A DNA stretch of 64,000 nucleotides from Pseudoduganella violacea (GTDB taxonomy: Bacteria > Pseudomonadota > Gammaproteobacteria > Burkholderiales > Burkholderiaceae_D): positions 62,001 to 126,000 of the forward strand of contig NZ_JACHXD010000015.1 in the NCBI RefSeq assembly GCF_014191875.1, written 5' to 3'. Of the stretch, positions 7,782 to 15,544 are shown one piece after another. Both the position numbers and the translations under genes were made by a program. Under the pieces are notes generated by a model, which was given only the letters and a program-made list of their open reading frames with translations, was not told where the DNA came from and did not search any database. Numbering within the stretch: position 1 is the stretch's first letter; the number at the start of each line of letters is the position of its first letter.

Positions 7782-10130
7782 ATGCAGCCATTACCAGGCT
7801 GGCGCCGCGGCGCCCCGCTTTCCTTCGCCCTCGCAACGTCGGTGCTGGCGCTGAGCGCCTGCGGAGGCAAGAAATCCGGCGAGCCGTCCAATCCGCCCAG
7901 GACGCAGCTGTCCGCCGAAATCCGCCGCACTTCCTTCGGCATCCCGCACATCAAGGCCAATGACGAAGCAGGACTGGGCTACGGCATTGGCTATGCCTAC
8001 GCCGAGGACAACGCCTGCCTGCTGGCGGAAGAGATTCTGACCGTCAACGGCGAACGCTCCAAATACTTCGATCCAAGGACCGCCAGCTACCCGGTGGAGA
8101 ACGCGCCGAGCAATCTGGACTCGGATTTCTTTTACCTCGCCGTGAACAGCGAGGCCGCCGTGAACGCGGCGCTGAACGCGCAAAGCACCGCAGTGCGGGA
8201 ACTGCTGCGCGGTTACGTGGCCGGCTTCAACGCCTGGCTCGACCAGCCCCAGTCGGGCACCGTGAACGCCATGTGCCGCAATCAACCCTGGCTGCGCAAG
8301 ATCAAGGAGCAGGATCTGGCGCGCCTGATGCGGCGCACGGCCATGAGCAATGGCTCGGTAGGCTTTGTCGGCGGTATCGGCGCGGCGCAGCCGCCGGGCA
8401 CGGCGCAGGCGGCACCGGCGGCGGCTGCGGTTATACCGGCGGCCAGGCCGCGCCGCACGGCCAGCAACGGGCTGGCGGTGGGCGGCGAGCGTTCGGAAAA
8501 TGGGCGCGGCATCGTGCTGGGCCAGCCGCATCTGGCGTGGCTGAACAATTCGCGCTTTTACGAGATGCATCTGACCATCCCCGGCAAGCTCGATGTGATG
8601 GGCGCCAGCCTGCCTGGCCTGCCGGTGGTCGGCATCGGCTTCACGCAGAATTTCGCCTGGACCCACACCACCGACACTTCGGCCCACGCCACCTTCTACG
8701 CCCTGCAGCTCGACAGCAAAGACCCGACGCGCTATATGGTCGATGGGCAGTCCATTGCCATGGGGCGGCGCGAGATCAGCGTCGAGGCGCGGAACGGCGA
8801 CGGCCGGTTGGTGAAGCAGACGCGTACCTTGTACACGACGGAATACGGTCCGCTGGTGCAGGTGCCGGAGATGGAACTGAACTGGAGCGCCAGCCGCGCC
8901 TTCGCCCTGCGCGACGCCAATGCCGACAACCACCGCATGCTGGAGCAATGGTATGCGATGAACAAGGCCTCTTCGCTGGAAGAACTCAAGCAGCTCAACC
9001 AGCGCATTGTCGGCAATCCCTGGAATAACACGCTGGCGGCCGACAAGGAAGGCCGCACCCTGTTCATGAACGTCTCGCCGGTTGCCAACCTGCCCACGCT
9101 GGCGCAATGCCAGCTGCCGCAACCGGCCTACCTCGATGCGCAGAACGCCTTCACGCTGGATGGCAGCCGCAAGGCCTGCAACTGGGTGGACGATGCGGGC
9201 GCGCCGCAGGCCGGCATCATGGCCGGCAGCAGGCTGCCGGTGCTGGAAAACCGCGACTATGTGCAGAATGCCAATGACAGCGCCTGGCTGGCCAATCCCG
9301 CCACGCCGCTGACCGGCTTCTCGCCGCTGGTCAGCAAACAGGGGGCGGTGCAGGGCATGCGCACGCGCCAGATGCTGACGGAACTCCAGTCGCGCCCGAA
9401 AAAGCTGGGCATGGCCGACCTGCAGGATATGGCCCTGAACAACAAGGTCTATCTGATGCAGGCGGTGCAGGACGACTTGAAACCGTTCTGCGCCAGCCGC
9501 AGTTGGCAGCCCGACGCGGGCCGCGCCTGCGCCGCGCTAGGCGGCTGGGATGGCCGCGCCAACCTGGATAGCGATCTGGCTTATGTTTATCTGCGTGGCA
9601 TCTGGGCCGGCACGCTGTCCCGCATGCAGGGCGATGCCGCTATCTGGGCTGTGCCTTTCAATGCCGCCGATCCGGTGCACACGCCGCGCGGCCTGCGCTA
9701 TCGCGATCCGGCCCTGGCCGAAGCGCTGTCGCTGGCGCTCGATGGCGTGATCGCCAGCCTGAATGCGAAAGGCGTGCCGCTGGCCGCGAAGCTGGGCGAG
9801 GTGCAGGTGGCGACGGTGAACGGCCGGCGCATCGGCATCCATGGCGGCGCCGACCTGATGGGAGTCTTGAACGCGATTGAAACCGATGCGCCCGCGAACG
9901 GCGTCTTTGAAGTCCAAGCCGGCACGACTTACTTGCAGGTCGTCGGTTTCGATGCGCAAGGACCGGTGGCGCAAACCCTGCTCGCTTATTCGCAGTCGTC
10001 CGATCCCTCGTCGCCGCATCGCAGCGACCAGACCGACCGCTTCTCGCGCAAGCAGTGGATTGCATTGCCCTTCCGCGAAGCGGCGATCCTGGCCGATCCA
10101 GGCTATCGCAGCAAGACTATCAAACAATAA
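7782..10130 (+). CDS. Penicillin acylase family amidohydrolase, predicted lipoprotein
   Basis: N-terminal-nucleophile hydrolase of the penicillin G acylase / acyl-homoserine-lactone acylase superfamily, which cleaves amide bonds of acylated substrates. A lipobox LSAC places lipidated Cys27 after the signal sequence, so this copy is probably membrane anchored. The precursor (782 residues) should self-cleave before Ser228 (RRTA then SNGLAVGG), giving a small subunit with FGIPHIKA and YAYAEDN and a large subunit with RGIVLGQPHL, GIGFTQNFAWTHT, and the motifs GNPWNNTLAADKEG and YVQNANDSAWL. All usual catalytic regions look intact. It is followed by a close paralogue at 10258. The substrate is unknown: quorum-sensing lactones, cyclic lipopeptides and beta-lactams are all possible. 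Confidence 0.92.
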   Translation: MQPLPGWRRGAPLSFALATSVLALSACGGKKSGEPSNPPRTQLSAEIRRTSFGIPHIKANDEAGLGYGIGYAYAEDNACLLAEEILTVNGERSKYFDPRTASYPVENAPSNLDSDFFYLAVNSEAAVNAALNAQSTAVRELLRGYVAGFNAWLDQPQSGTVNAMCRNQPWLRKIKEQDLARLMRRTAMSNGSVGFVGGIGAAQPPGTAQAAPAAAAVIPAARPRRTASNGLAVGGERSENGRGIVLGQPHLAWLNNSRFYEMHLTIPGKLDVMGASLPGLPVVGIGFTQNFAWTHTTDTSAHATFYALQLDSKDPTRYMVDGQSIAMGRREISVEARNGDGRLVKQTRTLYTTEYGPLVQVPEMELNWSASRAFALRDANADNHRMLEQWYAMNKASSLEELKQLNQRIVGNPWNNTLAADKEGRTLFMNVSPVANLPTLAQCQLPQPAYLDAQNAFTLDGSRKACNWVDDAGAPQAGIMAGSRLPVLENRDYVQNANDSAWLANPATPLTGFSPLVSKQGAVQGMRTRQMLTELQSRPKKLGMADLQDMALNNKVYLMQAVQDDLKPFCASRSWQPDAGRACAALGGWDGRANLDSDLAYVYLRGIWAGTLSRMQGDAAIWAVPFNAADPVHTPRGLRYRDPALAEALSLALDGVIASLNAKGVPLAAKLGEVQVATVNGRRIGIHGGADLMGVLNAIETDAPANGVFEVQAGTTYLQVVGFDAQGPVAQTLLAYSQSSDPSSPHRSDQTDRFSRKQWIALPFREAAILADPGYRSKTIKQ

Positions 10131-10140
10131 GGGAAAGGCC

Positions 10141-10171
10141 TTGCTGCCGCAGGCGTTGCATGCGGCAGCAA
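10141..10171. repeat. Perfect 11-base inverted repeat between the two acylase genes
   Basis: TTGCTGCCGCA (10141-10151) and TGCGGCAGCAA (10161-10171) are perfect complements with a 9-base loop, starting 10 bases after the first acylase stop. No T run follows on the plus strand (TAAGACAG), so it may be an RNA-stabilising hairpin, a weak terminator, or an operator. Confidence 0.6.
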
Positions 10172-10210
10172 TAAGACAGAATTTACATCTTTCCTCGCTT
10201 GCCGGGCAAA

Positions 10211-10239
10211 TTTGCATGGCACAATGGCCCATGTATAAA
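10211..10239 (+). promoter_or_regulatory. Possible promoter of the second acylase gene
   Basis: TTTGCA (10211-10216) and TATAAA (10234-10239) are separated by the optimal 17 bases. The predicted start of transcription is only about 12 bases before the ATG, overlapping the AAGGAG ribosome site, so the leader would be very short. Confidence 0.4.
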
Positions 10240-10257
10240 TTGACAAGGAGCCTCCTC

Positions 10258-12591
10258 ATGCAGCAACGGCAGTTGTGGCGCAGCGGCGCTTTGCTTTCCC
10301 TTCTGTTCCTGGCGCTACCCGCGCCGGCCCAGGGCGACAGCGCGAAGGCTGAAGAGTCCTACCAGCCATCCAAGTCCCTCTTCATCGCTGAAATCCGGCG
10401 CACTTCCTTCGGCATCCCGCATATCAAGGCGCTCAATGAGGCCAGCCTGGGTTTTGGCCTGGGCTATGCCTATGCCGAGGATAATTTCTGCCTGATCGCC
10501 GACGAGATCCTGACGGTGTCCGGCCAGCGCTCGCGCTACTTCGATCCGTCCCAGCCCAGTTATCCGCACTGGAGCGCGGCGCCCAATCTGGAGTCGGACT
10601 TCTTCTTCCGTAGCGTGAACGACGAAGCCAACGTGAAAGCGGCCTGGAATGCGCAGACGGCCGAAGTGCGCGCGCTGCTGCACGGCTATGCGGCCGGCTT
10701 CAACACCTATCTGGACCAGACCGGCAGCGCCCATCTGCCCGAGGCTTGCCGCAGCGCGCCCTGGGTGCGCAAGATCAATGAATATGACTTGATCCGCATG
10801 GCGCGCCGCATCGCCCTGTTTACTACCTCGGCCATGTTCGTGCCGGCCATTTCCAGCGCCCAGCCGCCGGGATCGGACGCGCGCCCCGCCGTGGCCTCAC
10901 CCAAACAGCGCCTGGGTGCCAGCAATGCGTTGGCGGTGGGCGGCGACCGCTCCGCCAATGGGCGCGGCATCGTGCTGGGCCAGCCGCATCTGCCCTGGAT
11001 CAACCAGCTGCGCTTTTATCAGGCGCACCTGACCATCCCCGGCAAGCTCGATGTGATGGGCGTGACCCTGCCCGGCATGCCGGTGGTGGGCATCGGCTTT
11101 ACCCGCAATTTCGCCTGGAGCCACACGGTCAACACCTCCGCCCACGCCACCTTGTATGCGCTGGAACTCGACGGCAAAGACCCGACCCGTTATCTGGTCG
11201 ACGGCCGCTCCATTCCCATGAGCCGGCGCGAGATCAGCGTGCAGGTGCGCGGCCCTGACGGCCAACTGCAAACCCAGACGCGCACCCTGTATTCGACCCA
11301 GTATGGTCCCGTGCTGCGTTACCCCGACCTGGGCATGGAGTGGAGCAGCACGCGCGCCTACGCCATCCGTGACGCCAACGCGTCCAACCACCGCGCCATC
11401 GAGCAATGGTATGCGATGGGCAAGGCGCGTTCGCTGGACGAGGTGAGGCAGGTCAACCAGCGCATCGTGGGCAACCCCTGGAATAACACCGTGGCGGCGG
11501 ACAAGGATGGCCGCACGCTGTACCTGAATATCTCGCCGACCGCCAATGTGCCGGGCCTGGCCGCCTGCGAAGTGGAGCAGGCGCCGGTGCTGTACACGCT
11601 CAACACCGTCACGCTGGACGGCAGCCGCCAAAGCTGCGGCTGGGCCAATGAGGCGGGCGCGCCGCAGCCGGGCATCGTGGCCGGCCGCAATCTGCCGGCG
11701 CTGCAAAACCGCGACTATGTGCAAAATGCCAATGACAGCGCCTGGTTGACCAACCTGGCCACGCCGCTGACCGGCTTCGCGCCGCTGGTCAGCCGCGAAT
11801 ACCTGCCGCAGGGGCCGCGCACGCGCCAGCTCTTGAGCGAAGTGCTGGCGCATCGCCAAGCTTTGAGCAGCGCCGACTTGCAGGACATGGCGCTGAGCGA
11901 CAAGGCCTTCATCGCCAGCGTGGTGCAGGACGATATGCGCCGCTTCTGCGCCAGCCGCAGCTGGCAGCCGGATGAGCAGGCAGCCTGCGCGCGCATCGGC
12001 AGCTGGGACGGCGTGGCTGGCCTGAACAGCAATATGGGTTATGTCTATCTGCGCGGCCTGTGGGAAGGCTTGACGGCCGAGCGCGATGGACTGTGGGCCG
12101 TGCCTTTCGATCCGGCCGATCCGGTGGCGACGCCGCGCGGCCTGGCCTACGCCGATCCGGTGGTGGGCGCCAAGCTGGCCGCTGCGCTGGGCGCATCCGC
12201 TGCCGGGGTCAAGGCGGCCGGCATCGACGCCGACGCGAAGCTGGGCGCGGTGCAGCTGTATGGCAGCGCCGGCCGCCGCCTCGGCATCCCCGGCGCTTCC
12301 GACGCCATGGGCGCGCTGAATACCATCGATACCGATCCGCCGGCCGATGGGGCGTTGAACGTGACCGGCGGCACCAGCTATCTGCAGGTGGTGGGCTTCG
12401 ACGACAACGGTCCGGTGGCCAATGCGCTGCTGTCGTACTCGCAGTCGGCCAACCCGGCGTCCCCGCATCACCTGGACCAGACCGAGCGCTTTATCCGCAA
12501 GGAGTGGATCAAGCTGCCTTTCAGCGAGGCGCAGATCGTGGCCGATCCCGCCTACAGCCGCAGGATCATCAGCCGTTTTGACCTGCCTTGA
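10258..12591 (+). CDS. Penicillin acylase family amidohydrolase, predicted periplasmic
   Basis: Tandem paralogue of the gene at 7782, with the same architecture and highly similar blocks (EIRRTSFGIPHIKA, NQRIVGNPWNNT, NRDYVQNANDSAWL, AAQ/ALSYSQS). It has 777 residues from ATG 10258-10260, which has AAGGAG upstream; longer in-frame readings run through the previous gene. A signal peptide ends around LALPAPAQG (residues 17-25) and there is no lipobox, so unlike its neighbour it should be soluble in the periplasm or secreted. Autocleavage is predicted before Ser222 (RLGA then SNALAVGG). The residue after SN differs between the copies (A here, G in the first), at the mature subunit start, hinting at divergent substrate choice. 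Confidence 0.92.
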   Translation: MQQRQLWRSGALLSLLFLALPAPAQGDSAKAEESYQPSKSLFIAEIRRTSFGIPHIKALNEASLGFGLGYAYAEDNFCLIADEILTVSGQRSRYFDPSQPSYPHWSAAPNLESDFFFRSVNDEANVKAAWNAQTAEVRALLHGYAAGFNTYLDQTGSAHLPEACRSAPWVRKINEYDLIRMARRIALFTTSAMFVPAISSAQPPGSDARPAVASPKQRLGASNALAVGGDRSANGRGIVLGQPHLPWINQLRFYQAHLTIPGKLDVMGVTLPGMPVVGIGFTRNFAWSHTVNTSAHATLYALELDGKDPTRYLVDGRSIPMSRREISVQVRGPDGQLQTQTRTLYSTQYGPVLRYPDLGMEWSSTRAYAIRDANASNHRAIEQWYAMGKARSLDEVRQVNQRIVGNPWNNTVAADKDGRTLYLNISPTANVPGLAACEVEQAPVLYTLNTVTLDGSRQSCGWANEAGAPQPGIVAGRNLPALQNRDYVQNANDSAWLTNLATPLTGFAPLVSREYLPQGPRTRQLLSEVLAHRQALSSADLQDMALSDKAFIASVVQDDMRRFCASRSWQPDEQAACARIGSWDGVAGLNSNMGYVYLRGLWEGLTAERDGLWAVPFDPADPVATPRGLAYADPVVGAKLAAALGASAAGVKAAGIDADAKLGAVQLYGSAGRRLGIPGASDAMGALNTIDTDPPADGALNVTGGTSYLQVVGFDDNGPVANALLSYSQSANPASPHHLDQTERFIRKEWIKLPFSEAQIVADPAYSRRIISRFDLP

Positions 12592-12609
12592 AGCCGACGG
12601 CCGGCCCGC

Positions 12610-13689
12610 TCAGGCGCGGAACTTGAGCGGGCTGGCCGCCGCCAGATAGCGGCCCTCGCTCGGGTGTTCGCGCTGGCGCACCATGCCGCGCGCCTGGAAT
12701 AGCGGGTGCTGCACGGCTTCGCTGGCGCGCAGCACCGGCGTGACGCAGCAGTCGCTGGCGCTGAACACCTCGCACCATTGCGCCAGGCTGCGGCCGGCGA
12801 AGATGGCGTCCAGCTCCGCTGTCACGGCCATCGCGTCCGCGCCGCCGGGCTGCTGGCCCAGCTGCCAGTGGCGCGCGGCCAGGTCGGGCCGCTGGAGCAC
12901 TTCGCAGCAGGCTTGCCAGAACTTGAGTTCCAGCGCGCCCACCGCCATGAAGCGGCCGTCGCGCGTGCGGTAGACGTTGTAGCAGGGGACGCCGCCGGTC
13001 AGCAGCTCGCGTCCCGGCACGGCGTCGGCGCCATTGTTGAGGGCGACCAGCGGCATCAGGTTGTGGGCGAAGACCGCGTCCGTCATCGAGACGTCGATAA
13101 AGCGTCCCGGTCCGCCCATCTTGACCGCCACCAGGGCCGCCAGAATGCCCTGCAGCGCCGTCTGCGCGCCGCCCAGCAGGTCGCCCACCTGCAGATTGGG
13201 CAGGGCGGGCTTGCCGTCCGCTCCCACATTCTGTTCCAGCATGCCGGCGTAGCCGATGTAGTTGATGTCGTGGCCGGCCAGCGCCGCATACGGGCCGTCG
13301 GCGCCGTAGCCGGAGATGGCGCACATCACCAGGCGCGGATTGCGCTGCTTGAGCGTCTCCCAGCCCAGTTCCAGCCTGTCCATCACGCCGGGGCGAAAGC
13401 TTTCCACCAGCACGTCGGCCGTCTCCACCATCGCGAGCAGCTGCTGGCGCTGGGCCGCGTCCTTCAGATCCAGGCGCAGGAAGGTCTTGTCTTGGTTGAG
13501 GGCGACGAAAAATTGCGACACTTCCCGGCGCGCCGTCCCCATGCCGCGCGCATAGTCGCCGGGGCCGGGATCTTCGATCTTGATTACTTCGGCCCCCATT
13601 TCGGCCAGATGGCGCGTCGCCATCGGTCCGGGCAGAAGCCGGGTCAGGTCCAATACGCGGATGCCGGCCAGCGGCTGTTGTATATCCAT
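12610..13689 (-). CDS. Family III CoA transferase / alpha-methylacyl-CoA racemase-like enzyme
   Basis: A 359-residue CaiB/BaiF-type protein acting on acyl-CoA thioesters. Family blocks are GIRVLDLTRLLPGPMATRHLAEMGAEV at the N-terminus split by the usual Leu-Pro-Gly, the VLVESFRPGVMDRLGLG-like segment at about 94-110, AISGYGADGPYA (124-135), GHDINYIGYAG (139-149) and NLQVGDLLGG (165-174). His140 and Asp170 fit the acid/base residues of alpha-methylacyl-CoA racemase, which favours a racemase over formyl-CoA transferase. The substrate is unknown. It is followed 12 bases upstream by the HDOD gene on the same strand, but nothing links their functions. It converges with the second acylase, 18 bases away. 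Confidence 0.88.
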   Translation of the reverse strand: MDIQQPLAGIRVLDLTRLLPGPMATRHLAEMGAEVIKIEDPGPGDYARGMGTARREVSQFFVALNQDKTFLRLDLKDAAQRQQLLAMVETADVLVESFRPGVMDRLELGWETLKQRNPRLVMCAISGYGADGPYAALAGHDINYIGYAGMLEQNVGADGKPALPNLQVGDLLGGAQTALQGILAALVAVKMGGPGRFIDVSMTDAVFAHNLMPLVALNNGADAVPGRELLTGGVPCYNVYRTRDGRFMAVGALELKFWQACCEVLQRPDLAARHWQLGQQPGGADAMAVTAELDAIFAGRSLAQWCEVFSASDCCVTPVLRASEAVQHPLFQARGMVRQREHPSEGRYLAAASPLKFRA

Positions 13690-13701
13690 CGGTGTTTTTC
13701 C

Positions 13702-14826
13702 TCAGGTATCGGCTTCGGGAATGGTGTGCAGGGTGGCGTAGCAGCGCTGCGCCGCGGGCGGCAAGCCGTCGAACAGGCTGGGATCGTCCTCGGCGATCTG
13801 GCCTTGCTCGGCCATGATGCGGGCCTTGCTCAGGTAGTCGGCGCGCGCCAGCACGCGGCCCAGCGGCGAGATGGCCGAGCCGCGGCGCATCAGCTCCTGC
13901 TCCAGGATCGCTTCGGCCACGCTGGGCGGAAAGTGCCACTCCTGCGCCACGCCGGCCGCGATCTGGCGCGTGGCGCCTTGCAGGCGGGCGCAGAACAGGG
14001 CGCTGCCCAGGGCGCGGCTTTCGCCGCCGATCTGGTCCATCACCCGCAGGGTGGCCAGCAGGCCGGCGTTTTGCACCAGACCGGTGAGGAAGGCGTCGAA
14101 AGGCTCGACGTCTTCCGGCGGCGCCAGCATGCGCGCGGCCACGGCGCAGCGCTCCGACTGTTCCCAGATGCGCGGCGCCAGCAGCTTGGTGTAATAGCCG
14201 GAATTGAGATTGATGATGGGGCGGAAGGCGACCGTTGTGATCAGCTGGCGCAAGCCTTCCTGGCCGATCACCATGATGGCGTGTTCCACGCTGGTGATGC
14301 CTTGGCCGGAGTGGTGGATGGCGTGGTTGGCAAGGCGGATCACGGCGGCCACCAGCACCACGTCGCTGGAGATCTTGCGGGCGATCTCGGCGCCGGCGAA
14401 CTGTTCGCTGCGCAGGCTTTGCAGCACTTGCGGGATCAGTCCCGGCATGCGCCGCATCATGTCGGCGGCGCTGTGCTGGCGCGACATCTTGAGCAGGGTG
14501 GCCAGCACGCGCTCCTCGGCCTGGTTGGTGTCCAGTTCATCCTTGCCATAGGTGGCGAATAGCCAGCGGCAGTAAGCACTGTTGATGGCGTCTTTTTGAT
14601 CGAAGGAGGGCACGCCGGTTTCCAGCACGGCGGCGATGGGGGAAGGGGGCGGCGGCGCGATCTCGGCGGCCGGCGCGGGCGTGGGTGGACCCGGCGGCGC
14701 CGCGGCCGGCGGATGCGCCACGGCCGGTGCCGGCGCATGCACCGCGCGCGCGGCGGCCGCGGGCGGTGCGGCGGCTTCGCTGGCCGCGGCCGAACCGGAT
14801 AGCAGACGTCTGAGCCACTGGTACAT
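13702..14826 (-). CDS. HDOD domain protein
   Basis: A 374-residue cytoplasmic protein with an HDOD (metal-dependent hydrolase-related output) domain at about 120-310. It starts MYQWLRRLLSG, then has a low-complexity Ala/Pro tether (about 12-65), then the folded part with MSRQHSAADMMRRMPGLIP, ANHAIHHSGQGITSVEHAIMVIG and the buried FLTGLVQNAGLL segment. HDOD proteins are usually non-catalytic regulators in chemotaxis, motility and signalling. The divergent neighbour encodes a CheW-like adaptor, so a shared signalling role is plausible but inferred. The Pro/Ala tether is unusually long. Confidence 0.88.
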   Translation of the reverse strand: MYQWLRRLLSGSAAASEAAAPPAAAARAVHAPAPAVAHPPAAAPPGPPTPAPAAEIAPPPPSPIAAVLETGVPSFDQKDAINSAYCRWLFATYGKDELDTNQAEERVLATLLKMSRQHSAADMMRRMPGLIPQVLQSLRSEQFAGAEIARKISSDVVLVAAVIRLANHAIHHSGQGITSVEHAIMVIGQEGLRQLITTVAFRPIINLNSGYYTKLLAPRIWEQSERCAVAARMLAPPEDVEPFDAFLTGLVQNAGLLATLRVMDQIGGESRALGSALFCARLQGATRQIAAGVAQEWHFPPSVAEAILEQELMRRGSAISPLGRVLARADYLSKARIMAEQGQIAEDDPSLFDGLPPAAQRCYATLHTIPEADT

Positions 14827-14978
14827 GGATGCCCTCCCTGGGCCGCAAACTGTCGCTCAATTGTAGCGCAGGCGGCTTCGCTTGCGCTGCCGCAACTCCA
14901 CCGGCCAGCGCAAGGAGTAGCATGAATTCCACGCAGCTTTGTTAGCGCCGCTCAAACCCAATGGTGAAAGGATGCATG

Positions 14979-15488
14979 ATGCAATCGTCGAACACGCCAG
15001 TTTTGGGGCAGCCAGGCCTGGCCCCGCCGTCGCCGGACGCCGGGCCGCGGCAGTTTCTGACCTTCCGCCTCGGCGGCCTGGAATACGCCATCGACTACCG
15101 CAAGGTGCGCGAACTGCGTCCCTTTAAAACCCTGGAACGCTTTGCCGCCGACGGGGAAATCGTGAAAGGCGTGGCGCTCTCGCGCGGCGTCATCATGCCC
15201 ATCGTGGACATGCGCGTGGCGTTCGGCCAGCATCCCGCGCCCGAGAACGAGATCGACGTGGTGATCCTCAAGCTCTCCAGCTGCATCGTGGGCATGGTCA
15301 CGGATGGCGTGACCGATATCGTGGAAATGGGCAGCGGCCAGATCGCCCCCTTGCCCGATGTGGGCGAGGAGATCGACTATCTGCTTGGCTTGGGACAGGC
15401 CCATGGCCGCAAGCTGATCGTGCTCGACATCGACAAGCTGATGTCATTGCGCCAGGCCAGCCTGGGGCCGCAGACGGTGGCTGCCTGA
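14979..15488 (+). CDS. CheW-like chemotaxis adaptor
   Basis: A CheW domain protein (about 169 residues) that would couple chemoreceptors to a CheA kinase. The domain begins FLTFRLGGLEYAIDYRKVRELRP and contains ALSRGVIMPIVDMRVAFG, GMVTDGVTDIVEM and IDYLLGLGQAHGRKLIVLDIDKL in pieces typical of CheW. An approximately 25-residue Pro-rich N-terminal tail precedes the fold. The start is uncertain: AAAGGA at 14967-14972 fits ATG 14979 (6-base spacing) or ATG 14976, while ATG 14961 has no ribosome site. It is a solitary copy with no receptor or CheA in the window, opposite the HDOD gene. Confidence 0.88.
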   Translation: MQSSNTPVLGQPGLAPPSPDAGPRQFLTFRLGGLEYAIDYRKVRELRPFKTLERFAADGEIVKGVALSRGVIMPIVDMRVAFGQHPAPENEIDVVILKLSSCIVGMVTDGVTDIVEMGSGQIAPLPDVGEEIDYLLGLGQAHGRKLIVLDIDKLMSLRQASLGPQTVAA

Positions 15489-15490
15489 GA

Positions 15491-15529
15491 CCGGGCAGGC
15501 CCGGCTCCCGGTCCCGGTCCCGGTCCCGG
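15491..15529. repeat. Short dyad and (CCCGGT)n tandem repeat
   Basis: A 6-base dyad CCGGGC-AG-GCCCGG (15491-15504) is followed by nearly four tandem CCCGGT units (15507-15529). It fills the gap between convergent cheW-like and ABC-F genes. Tandem hexamers like this can vary by slippage; no T run makes it a standard terminator. Confidence 0.6.
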
Positions 15530-15544
15530 CAGCGCTGGCTGGCT

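Noticed and set aside
9877..10257. An upstream extension of the second acylase
   Set aside because: The frame runs through the end of the first acylase. ATG 10258 has AAGGAG and a proper signal peptide.
10897..12471. A 524-residue minus-strand open frame inside the second acylase
   Set aside because: Shadow of the Ntn hydrolase; no recognisable protein character.
15507..15529. CRISPR-like repeat
   Set aside because: The hexamers are contiguous with no spacers, too short for CRISPR, and no cas gene is near.
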